Positions 31,889-39,562 of a DNA stretch of 44,433 nt are shown here, piece after piece. The notes under the pieces were generated by a model. The model did no database searches and was not told where the DNA came from. It worked only from the letters and a program-made list of their open reading frames with translations. Made by a program: the position numbers and the translations under genes. Source of the stretch: Candidatus Saccharibacteria bacterium UBA669 (GTDB lineage Bacteria > Patescibacteriota > Saccharimonadia > Saccharimonadales > Saccharimonadaceae); contig DBNP01000050.1 of NCBI GenBank assembly GCA_002299795.1, positions 7,752-52,184 of the forward strand. The letters are read 5' to 3'. Positions within the stretch are counted from its first letter, which is position 1, and each line of letters opens with the position of its first letter.

Positions 31889-32485
31889 ATGGGCGTGACG
31901 ATTGAAGACATCAAGAAACTCAAAGAACTGACAGGCGTTGGTCTGACCGATGCCAAGCAGGCACTTGTTGCCGCCGATGGCGACTTTGACAAGGCGCTAG
32001 AAGAGATGCGCAAAAAGGGCCTCACCAAAGCTGAGAAAAAGGGTGACCGCGAGGCGCGTGCTGGACTGATCGAGAGCTATGTACATAGTGGTCGTATTGG
32101 CGTGATTGTAGAGGTAAACTGTGAGACTGACTTTGTGGCGCGCGTAGATGAGTTCAAGCAGCTCGCACACGAAATCGCTATGCAAATTGCTGCAATGAGC
32201 CCGCGCTATGTAAGCGAGGCAGATATTCCTGCTGCCGAGTATGATGCTAAAAAGCAGGAGCTTCTGGCAAGCGACAGCCTAAAGAGCAAGCCTGCTGAGA
32301 TGGCGGAGAAAATTGTCGAAGGACAGCTGAAGAAGCATTTTGCCGAGCAAGTACTGCTATCGCAGATGTTTATTCTGGATGACACCGTGACAGTCGACGA
32401 GCGAATTAAGCAACAGATTGCTAAGAGCGGCGAAAACATCATAGTTCGTCAGTTCAAGCGTATCGAGCTCGGTGTGACCGAGTAG
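31889..32485 (+). CDS. tsf: elongation factor Ts
   Basis: EF-Ts recycles EF-Tu-GDP. The 198-residue protein has the N-terminal UBA-like domain IKKLKELTGVGLTDAKQALVAADGDFDKALEEMRKKG and the core signature EVNCETDFVARVDEFKQLAHEIAMQIAA. It ends after a single core repeat, so it is the short form (about 200 residues) seen in several lineages rather than the ~280-residue E. coli form. Ribosome binding site GAGGAG. pyrH, which often follows, is absent. Confidence 0.97.
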   Translation: MGVTIEDIKKLKELTGVGLTDAKQALVAADGDFDKALEEMRKKGLTKAEKKGDREARAGLIESYVHSGRIGVIVEVNCETDFVARVDEFKQLAHEIAMQIAAMSPRYVSEADIPAAEYDAKKQELLASDSLKSKPAEMAEKIVEGQLKKHFAEQVLLSQMFILDDTVTVDERIKQQIAKSGENIIVRQFKRIELGVTE

Positions 32486-32492
32486 AGACTAG

Positions 32493-32522
32493 TTGCATAA
32501 CTCGCTTGTGTTTTGCTACACT
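32493..32522 (+). promoter_or_regulatory. promoter of the leader mini-ORF
   Basis: TTGCAT (32493-32498), an 18-nt spacer and TGC-TACACT (32517-32522) form a good promoter directly after tsf. A 10-codon ORF begins 8 nt downstream. Confidence 0.55.
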
Positions 32523-32530
32523 TGTCTGAG

Positions 32531-32563
32531 ATGAAACTCACAAGGAAAAATCAGACAAACTAA
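32531..32563 (+). CDS. candidate leader peptide of 10 aa
   Basis: ATG 32531 opens a 10-codon frame (MKLTRKNQTN) that ends at TAA 32561-32563, exactly where the terminator stem begins. It has a promoter 8 nt upstream, the leaderless spacing used by many genes here. The amidohydrolase gene behind the terminator has no promoter of its own, which fits an attenuation leader. Chance cannot be excluded; the peptide has no obvious run of one amino acid. Confidence 0.35.
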   Translation: MKLTRKNQTN

Positions 32564-32590
32564 ACAGCCCGCCTTGCGGGTTGTTTTTTT
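32563..32590 (+). terminator. strong intrinsic terminator or attenuator before the amidohydrolase
   Basis: A 10-bp stem AACAGCCCGC/GCGGGTTGTT (one G-T wobble) with a 3-nt loop and seven T residues. It ends rpsB-tsf transcripts and any transcript from the mini-ORF promoter. Confidence 0.9.
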
Positions 32591-32615
32591 ATCACACTAA
32601 AAAAAGGGGGGTAGT

Positions 32616-33632
32616 ATGTTGCACGCAGAATGGCCAAAGCACACAATCGAAGGACTTGTCGCCGAAAAAGGCGGCTGGGTGAATGCTCACATGCATATTG
32701 ATCGGGCGTATACGGTATCACCACAGAACTGGCCGCTGACGAATGCCTCATTGCAAGAAAAGTGGGACTATGTGGACGCGATGAAGCGTGATGCAACGGT
32801 TGCCGAGATTAAAGCACGCATGCACCAGGCTGTCGAGCTGCAGCTCGCACAGGGCGCGCGGGCGCTATGCTCGTTTCTTGACTGTGATAGCGTGGTGCGC
32901 GATAGGGCGCTAATCGCTGCGGATGCAATACGGAATGAATACAAAAGTGACATTACGATCGTCTACGCCAGTCAGCCGCTCAAAGGGGTTATTAACCCGG
33001 ATGAATACGCATGGTTCCGTCGTTCGGCAGAGTTTGTTGATATTATCGGGGGGCTTCCGGAGCGCGACGAGCGTGATTTTGGGAAGGGCGAGATGCACGT
33101 CGACCGTTTGATAGAGTTGGCCCTGGAGCACGACAAACCACTACATATCCATGCCGACCAGATGAATGATCCGGCACAGCGCGATACTGAAATGATCCTC
33201 CGCAAAACAAGAGAGGCTGGCCTGGTTGGGAGGGTCGCGCTCATCCACTGTCTATCGCTTGCGGCGCAGCCGGCTGAGCACCGGCAGATGATATACAACA
33301 TGATGCGCGAAGACGAGGTATCCGTCATTACTTGTCCATCTGCCTGGATTGATAGTCGCCGTAATGAGACGCTGGCGCCAACGCACAATGCGGCGACACC
33401 AGTCGATGAGCTAATGCGTGCGGGTGTGAATGTCGCGCTGGGTACGGACAATATTCAGGACATTTACAAGCCATTTAGCACGGGCGATATGTCGCGAGAG
33501 CTTTGGATGATGATTGAATCAAATCATCTTTATGGCACAGAACAGTTCAGTATGGACGCGGTAGCGGCCGTGGCGAGTACCAATGGCATGCAGGCGATTT
33601 ACGCGCACGTCAAAAGTGCCCGGCGACTATAG
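32616..33632 (+). CDS. amidohydrolase, cytosine deaminase-like
   Basis: The 338-residue metal-dependent hydrolase has HMH (His25, His27), HIHAD near 178 with the bridging His and catalytic context, HC around 211 and GTDNIQDIYKPFSTGDM with the final metal Asp near 279. The latter resembles the GSDNIRDPWYPFGTGDM region of CodA, so deamination of cytosine or a related ring is the best guess. No signal peptide. GGGGGG precedes the ATG. It occupies the position where pyrH lies between tsf and frr in many bacteria, and may have been inserted there. Confidence 0.88.
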   Translation: MLHAEWPKHTIEGLVAEKGGWVNAHMHIDRAYTVSPQNWPLTNASLQEKWDYVDAMKRDATVAEIKARMHQAVELQLAQGARALCSFLDCDSVVRDRALIAADAIRNEYKSDITIVYASQPLKGVINPDEYAWFRRSAEFVDIIGGLPERDERDFGKGEMHVDRLIELALEHDKPLHIHADQMNDPAQRDTEMILRKTREAGLVGRVALIHCLSLAAQPAEHRQMIYNMMREDEVSVITCPSAWIDSRRNETLAPTHNAATPVDELMRAGVNVALGTDNIQDIYKPFSTGDMSRELWMMIESNHLYGTEQFSMDAVAAVASTNGMQAIYAHVKSARRL

Positions 33633-33673
33633 TACTGTGGCCCGTAATGCCACGGTGCTGCGAGTAGATTTGC

Positions 33674-33679
33674 TATAAT
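33674..33679 (+). promoter_or_regulatory. promoter of the gene at 33690, leaderless arrangement
   Basis: TGC-TATAAT (33674-33679) forms a perfect extended -10 and ends 10 nt before ATG 33690. Confidence 0.6.
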
Positions 33680-33689
33680 AAACCTATTC

Positions 33690-34388
33690 ATGGAGAGCGG
33701 CAGAAAATTTGAGAAGTTTCCGGGACGAGATCCGGAAAGGGGACTAGGTGGTGGAGAGCGAGAGCCGTCGATCGACCTACGCTCAGAGCACGAAATCTTT
33801 ACAGATCACGAGCGCATCGATAACGCACGCGATGTTGATGATGAGCTGGCTAAGCTGCGCGATACACTGAGCGAGGATAGTGATGGGATTATTCACCTTG
33901 CCATCGAAGACTACCGCTATGATTTTTCAACCAATCCATTTGTAGGCATGGGGCCAGAGGTGCGCCGTACGTACGCTATATCACGTCATTTGGATGTGGT
34001 ATTTTTGCATCGATTTATGTATCAGGATATTTTGGTATGTGGCGCGCGATCACGCGAATACACTGATGAGGCAGGCAGAGCGGCCTGGGTGGCGCGTGTG
34101 AGTGAGGCGGGCGGTGTGCGCCCAGAGGATGGCGCAAACTATGACTTTTTGGCTATGAAGTTTGCCCCCTATGTCGCATCCGACACGACGGCAGCATGGC
34201 TGACGCTGTATCACAAGCAGGAGCCCTATTCACGTGACCGGCCGCACTACCCGGTCGACGTATGGTTGATCTATGATGCGAGTGCTTACGAACAAGTTGA
34301 TGGTGTGGGCGATTTCCGCCATGCCTATCGGCTGCGTGACGGCTATAGCAGATCAGCAAGTCTACTCGGCATCGCGCAGATAAACTAA
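33690..34388 (+). CDS. hypothetical protein, 232 aa
   Basis: I do not recognise this protein. The first ~45 residues are charged and probably flexible (GRKFEKFPGRDPERGLGGGERE). From ~60 it looks globular: EDYRYDF, FLHRFMYQDILV, AWLTLYHKQEPYSRDRPHYPVDVWLIYDAS. Aromatic-rich with mixed alpha/beta; no membrane segment, no known motif. It has its own promoter after the amidohydrolase and precedes frr, which has its own promoter too. Confidence 0.72.
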   Translation: MESGRKFEKFPGRDPERGLGGGEREPSIDLRSEHEIFTDHERIDNARDVDDELAKLRDTLSEDSDGIIHLAIEDYRYDFSTNPFVGMGPEVRRTYAISRHLDVVFLHRFMYQDILVCGARSREYTDEAGRAAWVARVSEAGGVRPEDGANYDFLAMKFAPYVASDTTAAWLTLYHKQEPYSRDRPHYPVDVWLIYDASAYEQVDGVGDFRHAYRLRDGYSRSASLLGIAQIN

Positions 34389-34399
34389 GAGCAGTTTGC

Positions 34400-34405
34400 T
34401 ATACT
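34400..34405 (+). promoter_or_regulatory. frr promoter -10
   Basis: TGC-TATACT forms an extended -10 23 nt before the frr start. It leaves a short leader carrying AAGGGAGA. Confidence 0.55.
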
Positions 34406-34428
34406 AGAGTGTAGTAAAGGGAGACAGT

Positions 34429-34983
34429 ATGTTTGATACCGATGAATATGAATTAAAAATGGAAGGTGCGCTTGAGCACTTCAGTAGCGAGCTCAAGAAA
34501 ATTCGTACCGGACGTGCTCATCCGGGCATGCTTGATGGAATTAAGGTGGAGGCCTACGGTGCTGATATGCCGCTCAATCAGGTAGCGAATATTACCGCGC
34601 CAGAAGCACAGCTGCTGCAGATCACGCCATTTGACCCTGCAAATATCCAGAAAATTGCCGCTGCAATCCGCAATGACCAGGGGCTTGGGCTCAACCCTAG
34701 TGATGACGGGCGCGTGGTGAGGGTGCCGGTGCCGGCACTTACAGAAGAGCGTCGCCGAGCGCTGGTGAAGCAGGCCGGCGAGAAGGCTGAGGAGACGCGG
34801 ATTGCGCTGCGCAATATTCGCCAAGATGGGCTCAAGGACGCCAAGCAACGGAAAGAGAACAAGCAACTATCCGAGGATGACTTGAAGCTCATTGAGAAAG
34901 AGTTTGAGCGCCTGATGGGTCACTATCAGGGTAAGATTGAAGATACGTTTAAGGACAAAGAAAAAGAAATCCTCACCATCTAA
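34429..34983 (+). CDS. frr: ribosome recycling factor
   Basis: RRF splits post-termination ribosomes with EF-G. The 184-residue product has the typical ALEHFSSELKKIRTGRAHPGMLDGIKVEAYGADMPLNQVANI start and the RVPVPALTEERRRALVKQAGEKAEETRIALRNIRQD helical arm. Normal length. Ribosome binding site AAGGGAGA at 34417-34424. Its TAA overlaps the uppS ATG by one base. Confidence 0.98.
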   Translation: MFDTDEYELKMEGALEHFSSELKKIRTGRAHPGMLDGIKVEAYGADMPLNQVANITAPEAQLLQITPFDPANIQKIAAAIRNDQGLGLNPSDDGRVVRVPVPALTEERRRALVKQAGEKAEETRIALRNIRQDGLKDAKQRKENKQLSEDDLKLIEKEFERLMGHYQGKIEDTFKDKEKEILTI

Positions 34984-35669
34984 TGGCAAACCTACCTACG
35001 CATATTGGCTATATTGTCGATGGCAATCGTCGCTGGGCAAAGGCTCATGGCAAAACGGCGCGCGAAGGACACGAAGCGGGCCGCGTGGTACTCCGTGATG
35101 TACTGCTCGATACTATCGCGGCCGGTGTGCCATATGTGAGCGCCTATGTGTTTAGTACGGAGAACTGGAAGCGTAGTACGGCTGAGGTGAATTGGCTGAT
35201 GACATTGATAATACGCGTGCTCAGGGAAGATCTGCACTATTTTATTGAGCAGAACATCAGGGTGAGGATACTGGGTAGTCGAGAGCGGCTGTCGGCTCGC
35301 GTGCTAACAGCGATTGAGGATGCCGAGCGACAGACGGCTCATCTGACAGGCGGGCAGGCGCTTGTGTGCCTTAACTATGGCGGGCATCAAGAGGTTGTCG
35401 ATGCGGTTCGACAGATTGTCGCTGAGGGCATCCCTGAAGACCAGATTGATCAACAGGTGATTGCGGGGCATCTATACACTCCCGATGTGCCAGCATGTGA
35501 TATCGTTGTTCGCACTAGTGGTGAGCGACGCTTGAGTAACTTTATGCTGTGGCGAAGCGCCTACAGTGAGTTGATGTTTTTGGATAAGCACTGGCCAGAC
35601 ATGACAAAGCAGGATGTGCACGCTATACTAGAGGAATATAACAACCGCGCGCGGCGCTTCGGAGGGTAG
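34983..35669 (+). CDS. uppS: isoprenyl transferase (undecaprenyl pyrophosphate synthase)
   Basis: UppS makes the C55 lipid carrier for cell-wall precursors. The 228-residue protein has HIGYIVDGNRRWAKAHG with catalytic Asp13, YVFSTENWKRS, and the pyrophosphate-binding DIVVRTSGERRLSNFMLWRSAYSEL. Normal length. It abuts frr and rseP (0-1 nt). cdsA and dxr, which follow uppS in many bacteria, are missing here, so isoprenoid and phospholipid precursor supply must be encoded elsewhere or taken from a host. Confidence 0.96.
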   Translation: MANLPTHIGYIVDGNRRWAKAHGKTAREGHEAGRVVLRDVLLDTIAAGVPYVSAYVFSTENWKRSTAEVNWLMTLIIRVLREDLHYFIEQNIRVRILGSRERLSARVLTAIEDAERQTAHLTGGQALVCLNYGGHQEVVDAVRQIVAEGIPEDQIDQQVIAGHLYTPDVPACDIVVRTSGERRLSNFMLWRSAYSELMFLDKHWPDMTKQDVHAILEEYNNRARRFGG

Positions 35670-36830
35670 ATGGATATTGTACTAGGTGTGATATTGGGTG
35701 TAATTGTACTGACGATTCTTGTCGTGCTCCATGAGCTTGGACATGCGCTAGTAGCGAAAAGGTACGGCGTTGTAGTCGAAGAGTTTGGTGTGGGGTTTCC
35801 GCCCCGAGCCTGGGGTAAAAAGATAGCACACAGTATTCTTGGCAAAAATGTTCTCTATAGTATCAACTGGCTACCGCTCGGTGGATTTGTGAAGCTGCAA
35901 GGCGAGCATGACTCTGCAACCAAGAAAGGTGATTATGGTTCTGTAACATTTTGGCAAAAAACGCAGATATTGCTCGCTGGTGTGGCGATGAACTGGCTAA
36001 CTGCCGCGGTGCTGCTCTCTATTCTTGCTGCAGTAGGAATGCCAAGTATTCTCAAAGATCAGTTCTACGTACCTGGAGATGCGCAGATTATCACACAGCC
36101 GGTTGAGCTTGTCGCGGTAACAAAGGACATGCCCGCAGATAAAGCTGGGCTACGACAGGGCGACAAGATACTTCGATTTGCCGGATCATCACTTGATAGC
36201 GCGACTGAGCTCGCCGAGCTCGCTAAGCAGCAAAAGGGCAAGACGGTAGAAGTTATTTACTCGAGGCAGAGCGTAGAGGGCTCCACAAAAGTGACTTTGC
36301 GCGCAGATAACGGTGATAAAAAAGGTTACCTGGGTGCAAGTCCGTCACAGATGGCAGTTATCAAATCAAGTTGGTCGGCTCCTATCGTGGGAGTTGGACT
36401 GACGGCACAAATGTCATGGGTAACGATACAGGGCTTGGGTGATGTTTTGAGCAATACTGTCCAAGGGTTGGTGCTCAAACTCAGTCCACAAAAAGCCGAT
36501 CAGCAGACGGCGAACACCAAGCTCGCTGCAGTGGGTGATAGTGTTGCTGGACCAATTGGCATCTTTGGGATTATCTTTCCAGCCGCTGAAAAGGCCGGCC
36601 TGACTCACGTCGTGATGCTGGCGGCCATCATCTCGCTCACTCTAGCGGTGATGAATATACTACCTATCCCAGCACTTGATGGTGGCAGGTGGTTCGTGAC
36701 AGCCCTATTTAAGCTACTAAAGAAACCACTCACCAAGGAAATAGAGGAAAAGATACATGGTACTGGATTTATGGTACTAATGGCGCTGGTGCTACTGGTG
36801 ACTATCGCTGATATAGGCAAATTGCGATAG
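35670..36830 (+). CDS. rseP: RIP metalloprotease RseP (site-2 protease)
   Basis: An intramembrane zinc protease that clips membrane regulators or remnant signal peptides. The 386-residue protein has a first membrane helix with HELGH (21-25), a large extracytosolic region with a PDZ domain (about 105-200, VTKDMPADKAGLRQGDKILR), and a late membrane segment with NILPIPALDGGRW, the third zinc ligand Asp. Two further hydrophobic segments flank it. It starts immediately after the uppS stop. Confidence 0.95.
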   Translation: MDIVLGVILGVIVLTILVVLHELGHALVAKRYGVVVEEFGVGFPPRAWGKKIAHSILGKNVLYSINWLPLGGFVKLQGEHDSATKKGDYGSVTFWQKTQILLAGVAMNWLTAAVLLSILAAVGMPSILKDQFYVPGDAQIITQPVELVAVTKDMPADKAGLRQGDKILRFAGSSLDSATELAELAKQQKGKTVEVIYSRQSVEGSTKVTLRADNGDKKGYLGASPSQMAVIKSSWSAPIVGVGLTAQMSWVTIQGLGDVLSNTVQGLVLKLSPQKADQQTANTKLAAVGDSVAGPIGIFGIIFPAAEKAGLTHVVMLAAIISLTLAVMNILPIPALDGGRWFVTALFKLLKKPLTKEIEEKIHGTGFMVLMALVLLVTIADIGKLR

Positions 36831-36839
36831 GAGTATGAG

Positions 36840-37547
36840 GTGGGCGTACGGAAGCATATCAAACGACTAAACTGGCTGTTATGGCCTGCTCTGGTAGTTG
36901 TGGCGCTCCTTGCGGCAACATATATTGTCACGGCGGGCATGCTGATACTACGCCAAATCGATCCAGGTTTGGTGCAGAGTCCAGCTAGGAGCTATATCCT
37001 GAGTATATTGGCGCTGGGAGTAGGCGTGGCGCTTGTGATCGGGCTTCCGCGTATTGTGTTTGGCGTGCGGACATCGCGGCGCGTGCTTGGTATTGCACGA
37101 TTACCTACCTGGAAGGATATTGGCCTTGGGGTGGGCGGAGTTGTTGTGTATGGCGCGGTGGCGATGGTTGTGCTGGCGATTGCAGCAGCACTTTCGTTGA
37201 TAGATATTACCCAGGTTCAATCGGTAGGTAACACCTCGGTATATGGTGTTGATCGACTGGTGGCATTTGCGACACTCGTGGTTGTCGTGCCACTGGCCGA
37301 GGAGCTACTATTCCGAGGATTTCTCTATGGGAGGCTGCGCGGTGCGCGCGTACCGTTTTGGCTCTCGGCAGTCGTGGTTAGTGTGGTGTTTGGGGCAATG
37401 CACGGGCAGTGGAATGTGGGTATTGATGTATTTTGCCTGAGCATGGTGGCGACGTATTTACGCGAGCACACAGGGACTATATGGCCCGGACTTACTATGC
37501 ATATGATAAAAAACCTGATCGCGTTCTACTATACATTTATGATGTAG
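36840..37547 (+). CDS. CPBP family intramembrane glutamic protease
   Basis: The 235-residue protein has about six membrane segments and the CPBP (Abi/CAAX protease) motifs: LAEELLFRGFLYGRLR (motif 1 EExxxR), FGAMHGQW (motif 2 His) and MHMIKNLIAF (motif 3 HxxxN). Substrates are unknown. GTG 36840 is used, with GGAG upstream at 36830-36833. It lies between rseP and proS, where other genomes have nothing, pairing two intramembrane proteases. Confidence 0.92.
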   Translation: MGVRKHIKRLNWLLWPALVVVALLAATYIVTAGMLILRQIDPGLVQSPARSYILSILALGVGVALVIGLPRIVFGVRTSRRVLGIARLPTWKDIGLGVGGVVVYGAVAMVVLAIAAALSLIDITQVQSVGNTSVYGVDRLVAFATLVVVVPLAEELLFRGFLYGRLRGARVPFWLSAVVVSVVFGAMHGQWNVGIDVFCLSMVATYLREHTGTIWPGLTMHMIKNLIAFYYTFMM

Positions 37548-37578
37548 GGGCACGCTAGGCAATTGAATACAAAAACTA

Positions 37579-37584
37579 TACAAT
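37579..37584 (+). promoter_or_regulatory. proS promoter -10
   Basis: TACAAT ends 10 nt before the proS ATG. The gap contains AGGA, so either a leaderless start or a very short leader is possible. Confidence 0.4.
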
Positions 37585-37594
37585 AGGACGTGCT

Positions 37595-38839
37595 ATGAGA
37601 TTATCACAAAATTTTACGAAAACTTCGAAGACCGCTCCAGCTGACGAGATAGCCCGCAATGCCCAGCTACTAATCCGCGCTGGGTATATTCACAAAATGA
37701 TGGCAGGGGTATATGCCTACTTGCCGCTGGGTCTACGTGTTATCGAAAACATTCGACAGATCGTTCGCGAGGAGATGAATGCCGTTGGTGGCCAGGAAGT
37801 GCAAATGACAGCGCTACAGCCGCGTGAGCTATGGGAAAAAACTGATCGTTGGGACGACAACAAAGTAGACAACTGGTTTAAGACAACACTCAAGAATGGC
37901 ACAGAGCTCGGCGTCGGCCTGTCACATGAGGAGCCAATTGTTGACTCGCTCATACCTTTTGTAAATTCCTACAAAGACCTACCAGTCAGTGTCTATCAAA
38001 TCCAGACGAAGTTTCGCAACGAGCTGCGGGCAAAAAGTGGCCTGCTGCGTGGGCGTGAGTTTATGATGAAAGATCTCTATAGTTTTGCGCGTACCCAGGA
38101 AGAGCATACGAAACTATACGAGGAGCTCGCTGCCGCATACCTGAGGGTATATGATCGACTAGGTATTGGAGCTGATACCTACCGCACAGCGGCTGACGGT
38201 GGTTATTTCACCGATAAGTTTAGTGATGAATTCCAGACACTCACAGAAGTGGGCGAGGATACGATCTATGTTGATGAGCAGAAACGCTTCGCAGTCAACA
38301 AAGAAGTGATGAACGACGAGACGCTCCAGAAACTAGGGCTCAGCCGGGATGCGTTGGTGGAGAAGCGGGCTGTCGAGGTGGGGAATATCTTTCCACTTGA
38401 GAGCAAGTATAGCGACGCGCTAGGGCTGTATTACGTCGACGAGAATGGCGAACGACAGTCGGTAATTATGGGCTGCTACGGCATCGGCATTAGTCGAGTG
38501 ATGGGTGTGATTGCAGAGAAATTTGCCGATGATAAGGGTCTGGTGTGGCCTGAAAACATCGCGCCCGCCAAAGTATATATCGTGCAGATTGGTGAGGCGG
38601 CACGAGTGGTTGCTGATGAGCTGTATGCTGAGCTGATGGCAAAGGGTATCGAGACGATTTATGATGATCGCGATGAGCGTCCGGGCGCAAAATTCGCTGA
38701 CGCTGAGCTGATGGGAATACCGTACCGAGTGACGGTGAGTGATCGGCTATTGGCACAGCAACAATTCGAATTCACCTCGAGAAAAACAGGTGAAACCGAG
38801 CTATTGACACACGATGCATTGCTTGCTAAACTGAACTAA
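37595..38839 (+). CDS. proS: prolyl-tRNA synthetase without the editing insertion
   Basis: ProRS charges tRNA-Pro. The 414-residue class II enzyme has PLGLRVIENIRQIVREEMNAVGGQEVQM, motif 2 FRNELRAKSGLLRGREFMMKDLYSF, motif 3 GCYGIGISRVMGVIAE and the anticodon-binding domain with DDRDERPGAKFADAELMGIP. Bacterial ProRS is usually ~570 residues because of a ~180-residue INS editing domain between motifs 2 and 3. Here that region is only ~100 residues, so the INS domain is absent and Ala-tRNA-Pro cannot be edited in cis. Confidence 0.95.
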   Translation: MRLSQNFTKTSKTAPADEIARNAQLLIRAGYIHKMMAGVYAYLPLGLRVIENIRQIVREEMNAVGGQEVQMTALQPRELWEKTDRWDDNKVDNWFKTTLKNGTELGVGLSHEEPIVDSLIPFVNSYKDLPVSVYQIQTKFRNELRAKSGLLRGREFMMKDLYSFARTQEEHTKLYEELAAAYLRVYDRLGIGADTYRTAADGGYFTDKFSDEFQTLTEVGEDTIYVDEQKRFAVNKEVMNDETLQKLGLSRDALVEKRAVEVGNIFPLESKYSDALGLYYVDENGERQSVIMGCYGIGISRVMGVIAEKFADDKGLVWPENIAPAKVYIVQIGEAARVVADELYAELMAKGIETIYDDRDERPGAKFADAELMGIPYRVTVSDRLLAQQQFEFTSRKTGETELLTHDALLAKLN

Positions 38840-38851
38840 CTTATTAGCGTC

Positions 38852-38893
38852 TTGGAGGGAAGAAACACTAGTCGACTAGACTTGGTCCTTCAA
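38852..38893 (+). other. stem-loop between proS and greA
   Basis: TTGGAGGG (38852-38859) pairs with TCCTTCAA (38886-38893), 8 bp including two G-T pairs. The loop contains the 12-nt palindrome CTAGTCGACTAG (38868-38879). No T tract follows, so a leader structure or processing site is more likely than a terminator. Confidence 0.4.
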
Positions 38894-38925
38894 AACGGGC
38901 TTCTAAGTAGATATAGAGGTAATAT

Positions 38926-39381
38926 ATGAAAAAAGCATACCAGATTACAGAAGCCGGCCGTAAGGAACTTGAGGCCGAACTCGCCGACCTAAAGGGTCGT
39001 CGTGGTGATATTGCTGATAAAATTGCTGAAGCACGTGACTATGGTGATCTCACCGAGAATGCCGAATACGATAGTGCTCGTGAAGAGCAGGGGCTTGTAG
39101 AGACCCGCATCGCGGAAATCGAAGATATTTTGATGAATGCCGAAGAGATTAAGGCGCGCAAGAGTAGTAAAGTACAACTAGGTAGCACGGTTGAGCTAAA
39201 GATCGGTGCCAAAAAGTACAACTACACACTCGTCGGCCCCGTAGAGGCTGATCCGCTGAATGGCAAGATCAGCAACGAGTCACCGATTGGCGTTGCGCTG
39301 CTTGGCAAAATGGTGGGAGACAAAGCCACCATCAGCACGCCAAAGGGCAACACGACGTATACTGTTGAATCAATCGCTTAG
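38926..39381 (+). CDS. greA: transcription elongation factor GreA
   Basis: GreA rescues backtracked RNA polymerase by stimulating transcript cleavage. The 151-residue protein has the N-terminal coiled coil with ARDYGDLTENAEYDSAREEQGLVETRI, including the tip acidic residues, and the C-terminal FKBP-like domain (SNESPIGVALLGKMVGDKATISTPKG). Ribosome binding site AGAGGTAA. A terminator follows. Confidence 0.96.
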   Translation: MKKAYQITEAGRKELEAELADLKGRRGDIADKIAEARDYGDLTENAEYDSAREEQGLVETRIAEIEDILMNAEEIKARKSSKVQLGSTVELKIGAKKYNYTLVGPVEADPLNGKISNESPIGVALLGKMVGDKATISTPKGNTTYTVESIA

Positions 39382-39399
39382 TCAGCGTCACACCGTCCA

Positions 39400-39435
39400 A
39401 ACAATACCCCACATCTAGCGGGGTATTGTTTATTT
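39400..39435 (+). terminator. intrinsic terminator after greA
   Basis: AATACCCC ... GGGGTATT (8-bp stem, loop ACATCTAGC) followed by GTTTATTTT. Confidence 0.85.
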
Positions 39436-39522
39436 TACATAAGCAATACACTAGTACTAGCGTATTGCGTGGTGTACCATGGAAGTAAGTACTGGAGGGT
39501 GCTAGAGAATATCAAAAATCAA

Positions 39523-39547
39523 ACACGATGCGGGGTGGGTATCGTGT
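39523..39547 (+). other. hairpin in the leader of the phosphoesterase gene
   Basis: ACACGAT and ATCGTGT (7 bp) with an 11-nt loop, followed by GTTTTATG, only 15 nt before the start at 39563. It could be an attenuator or shield the ribosome binding site (GAGGGG). Nothing else is visible in 39436-39522. Confidence 0.35.
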
Positions 39548-39562
39548 GTTTTATGTGAGGGG

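Noticed and set aside
38868..38879. Palindrome CTAGTCGACTAG as an operator or attachment site
   Set aside because: It is a single copy within a larger stem-loop; no integrase or repeat is nearby.
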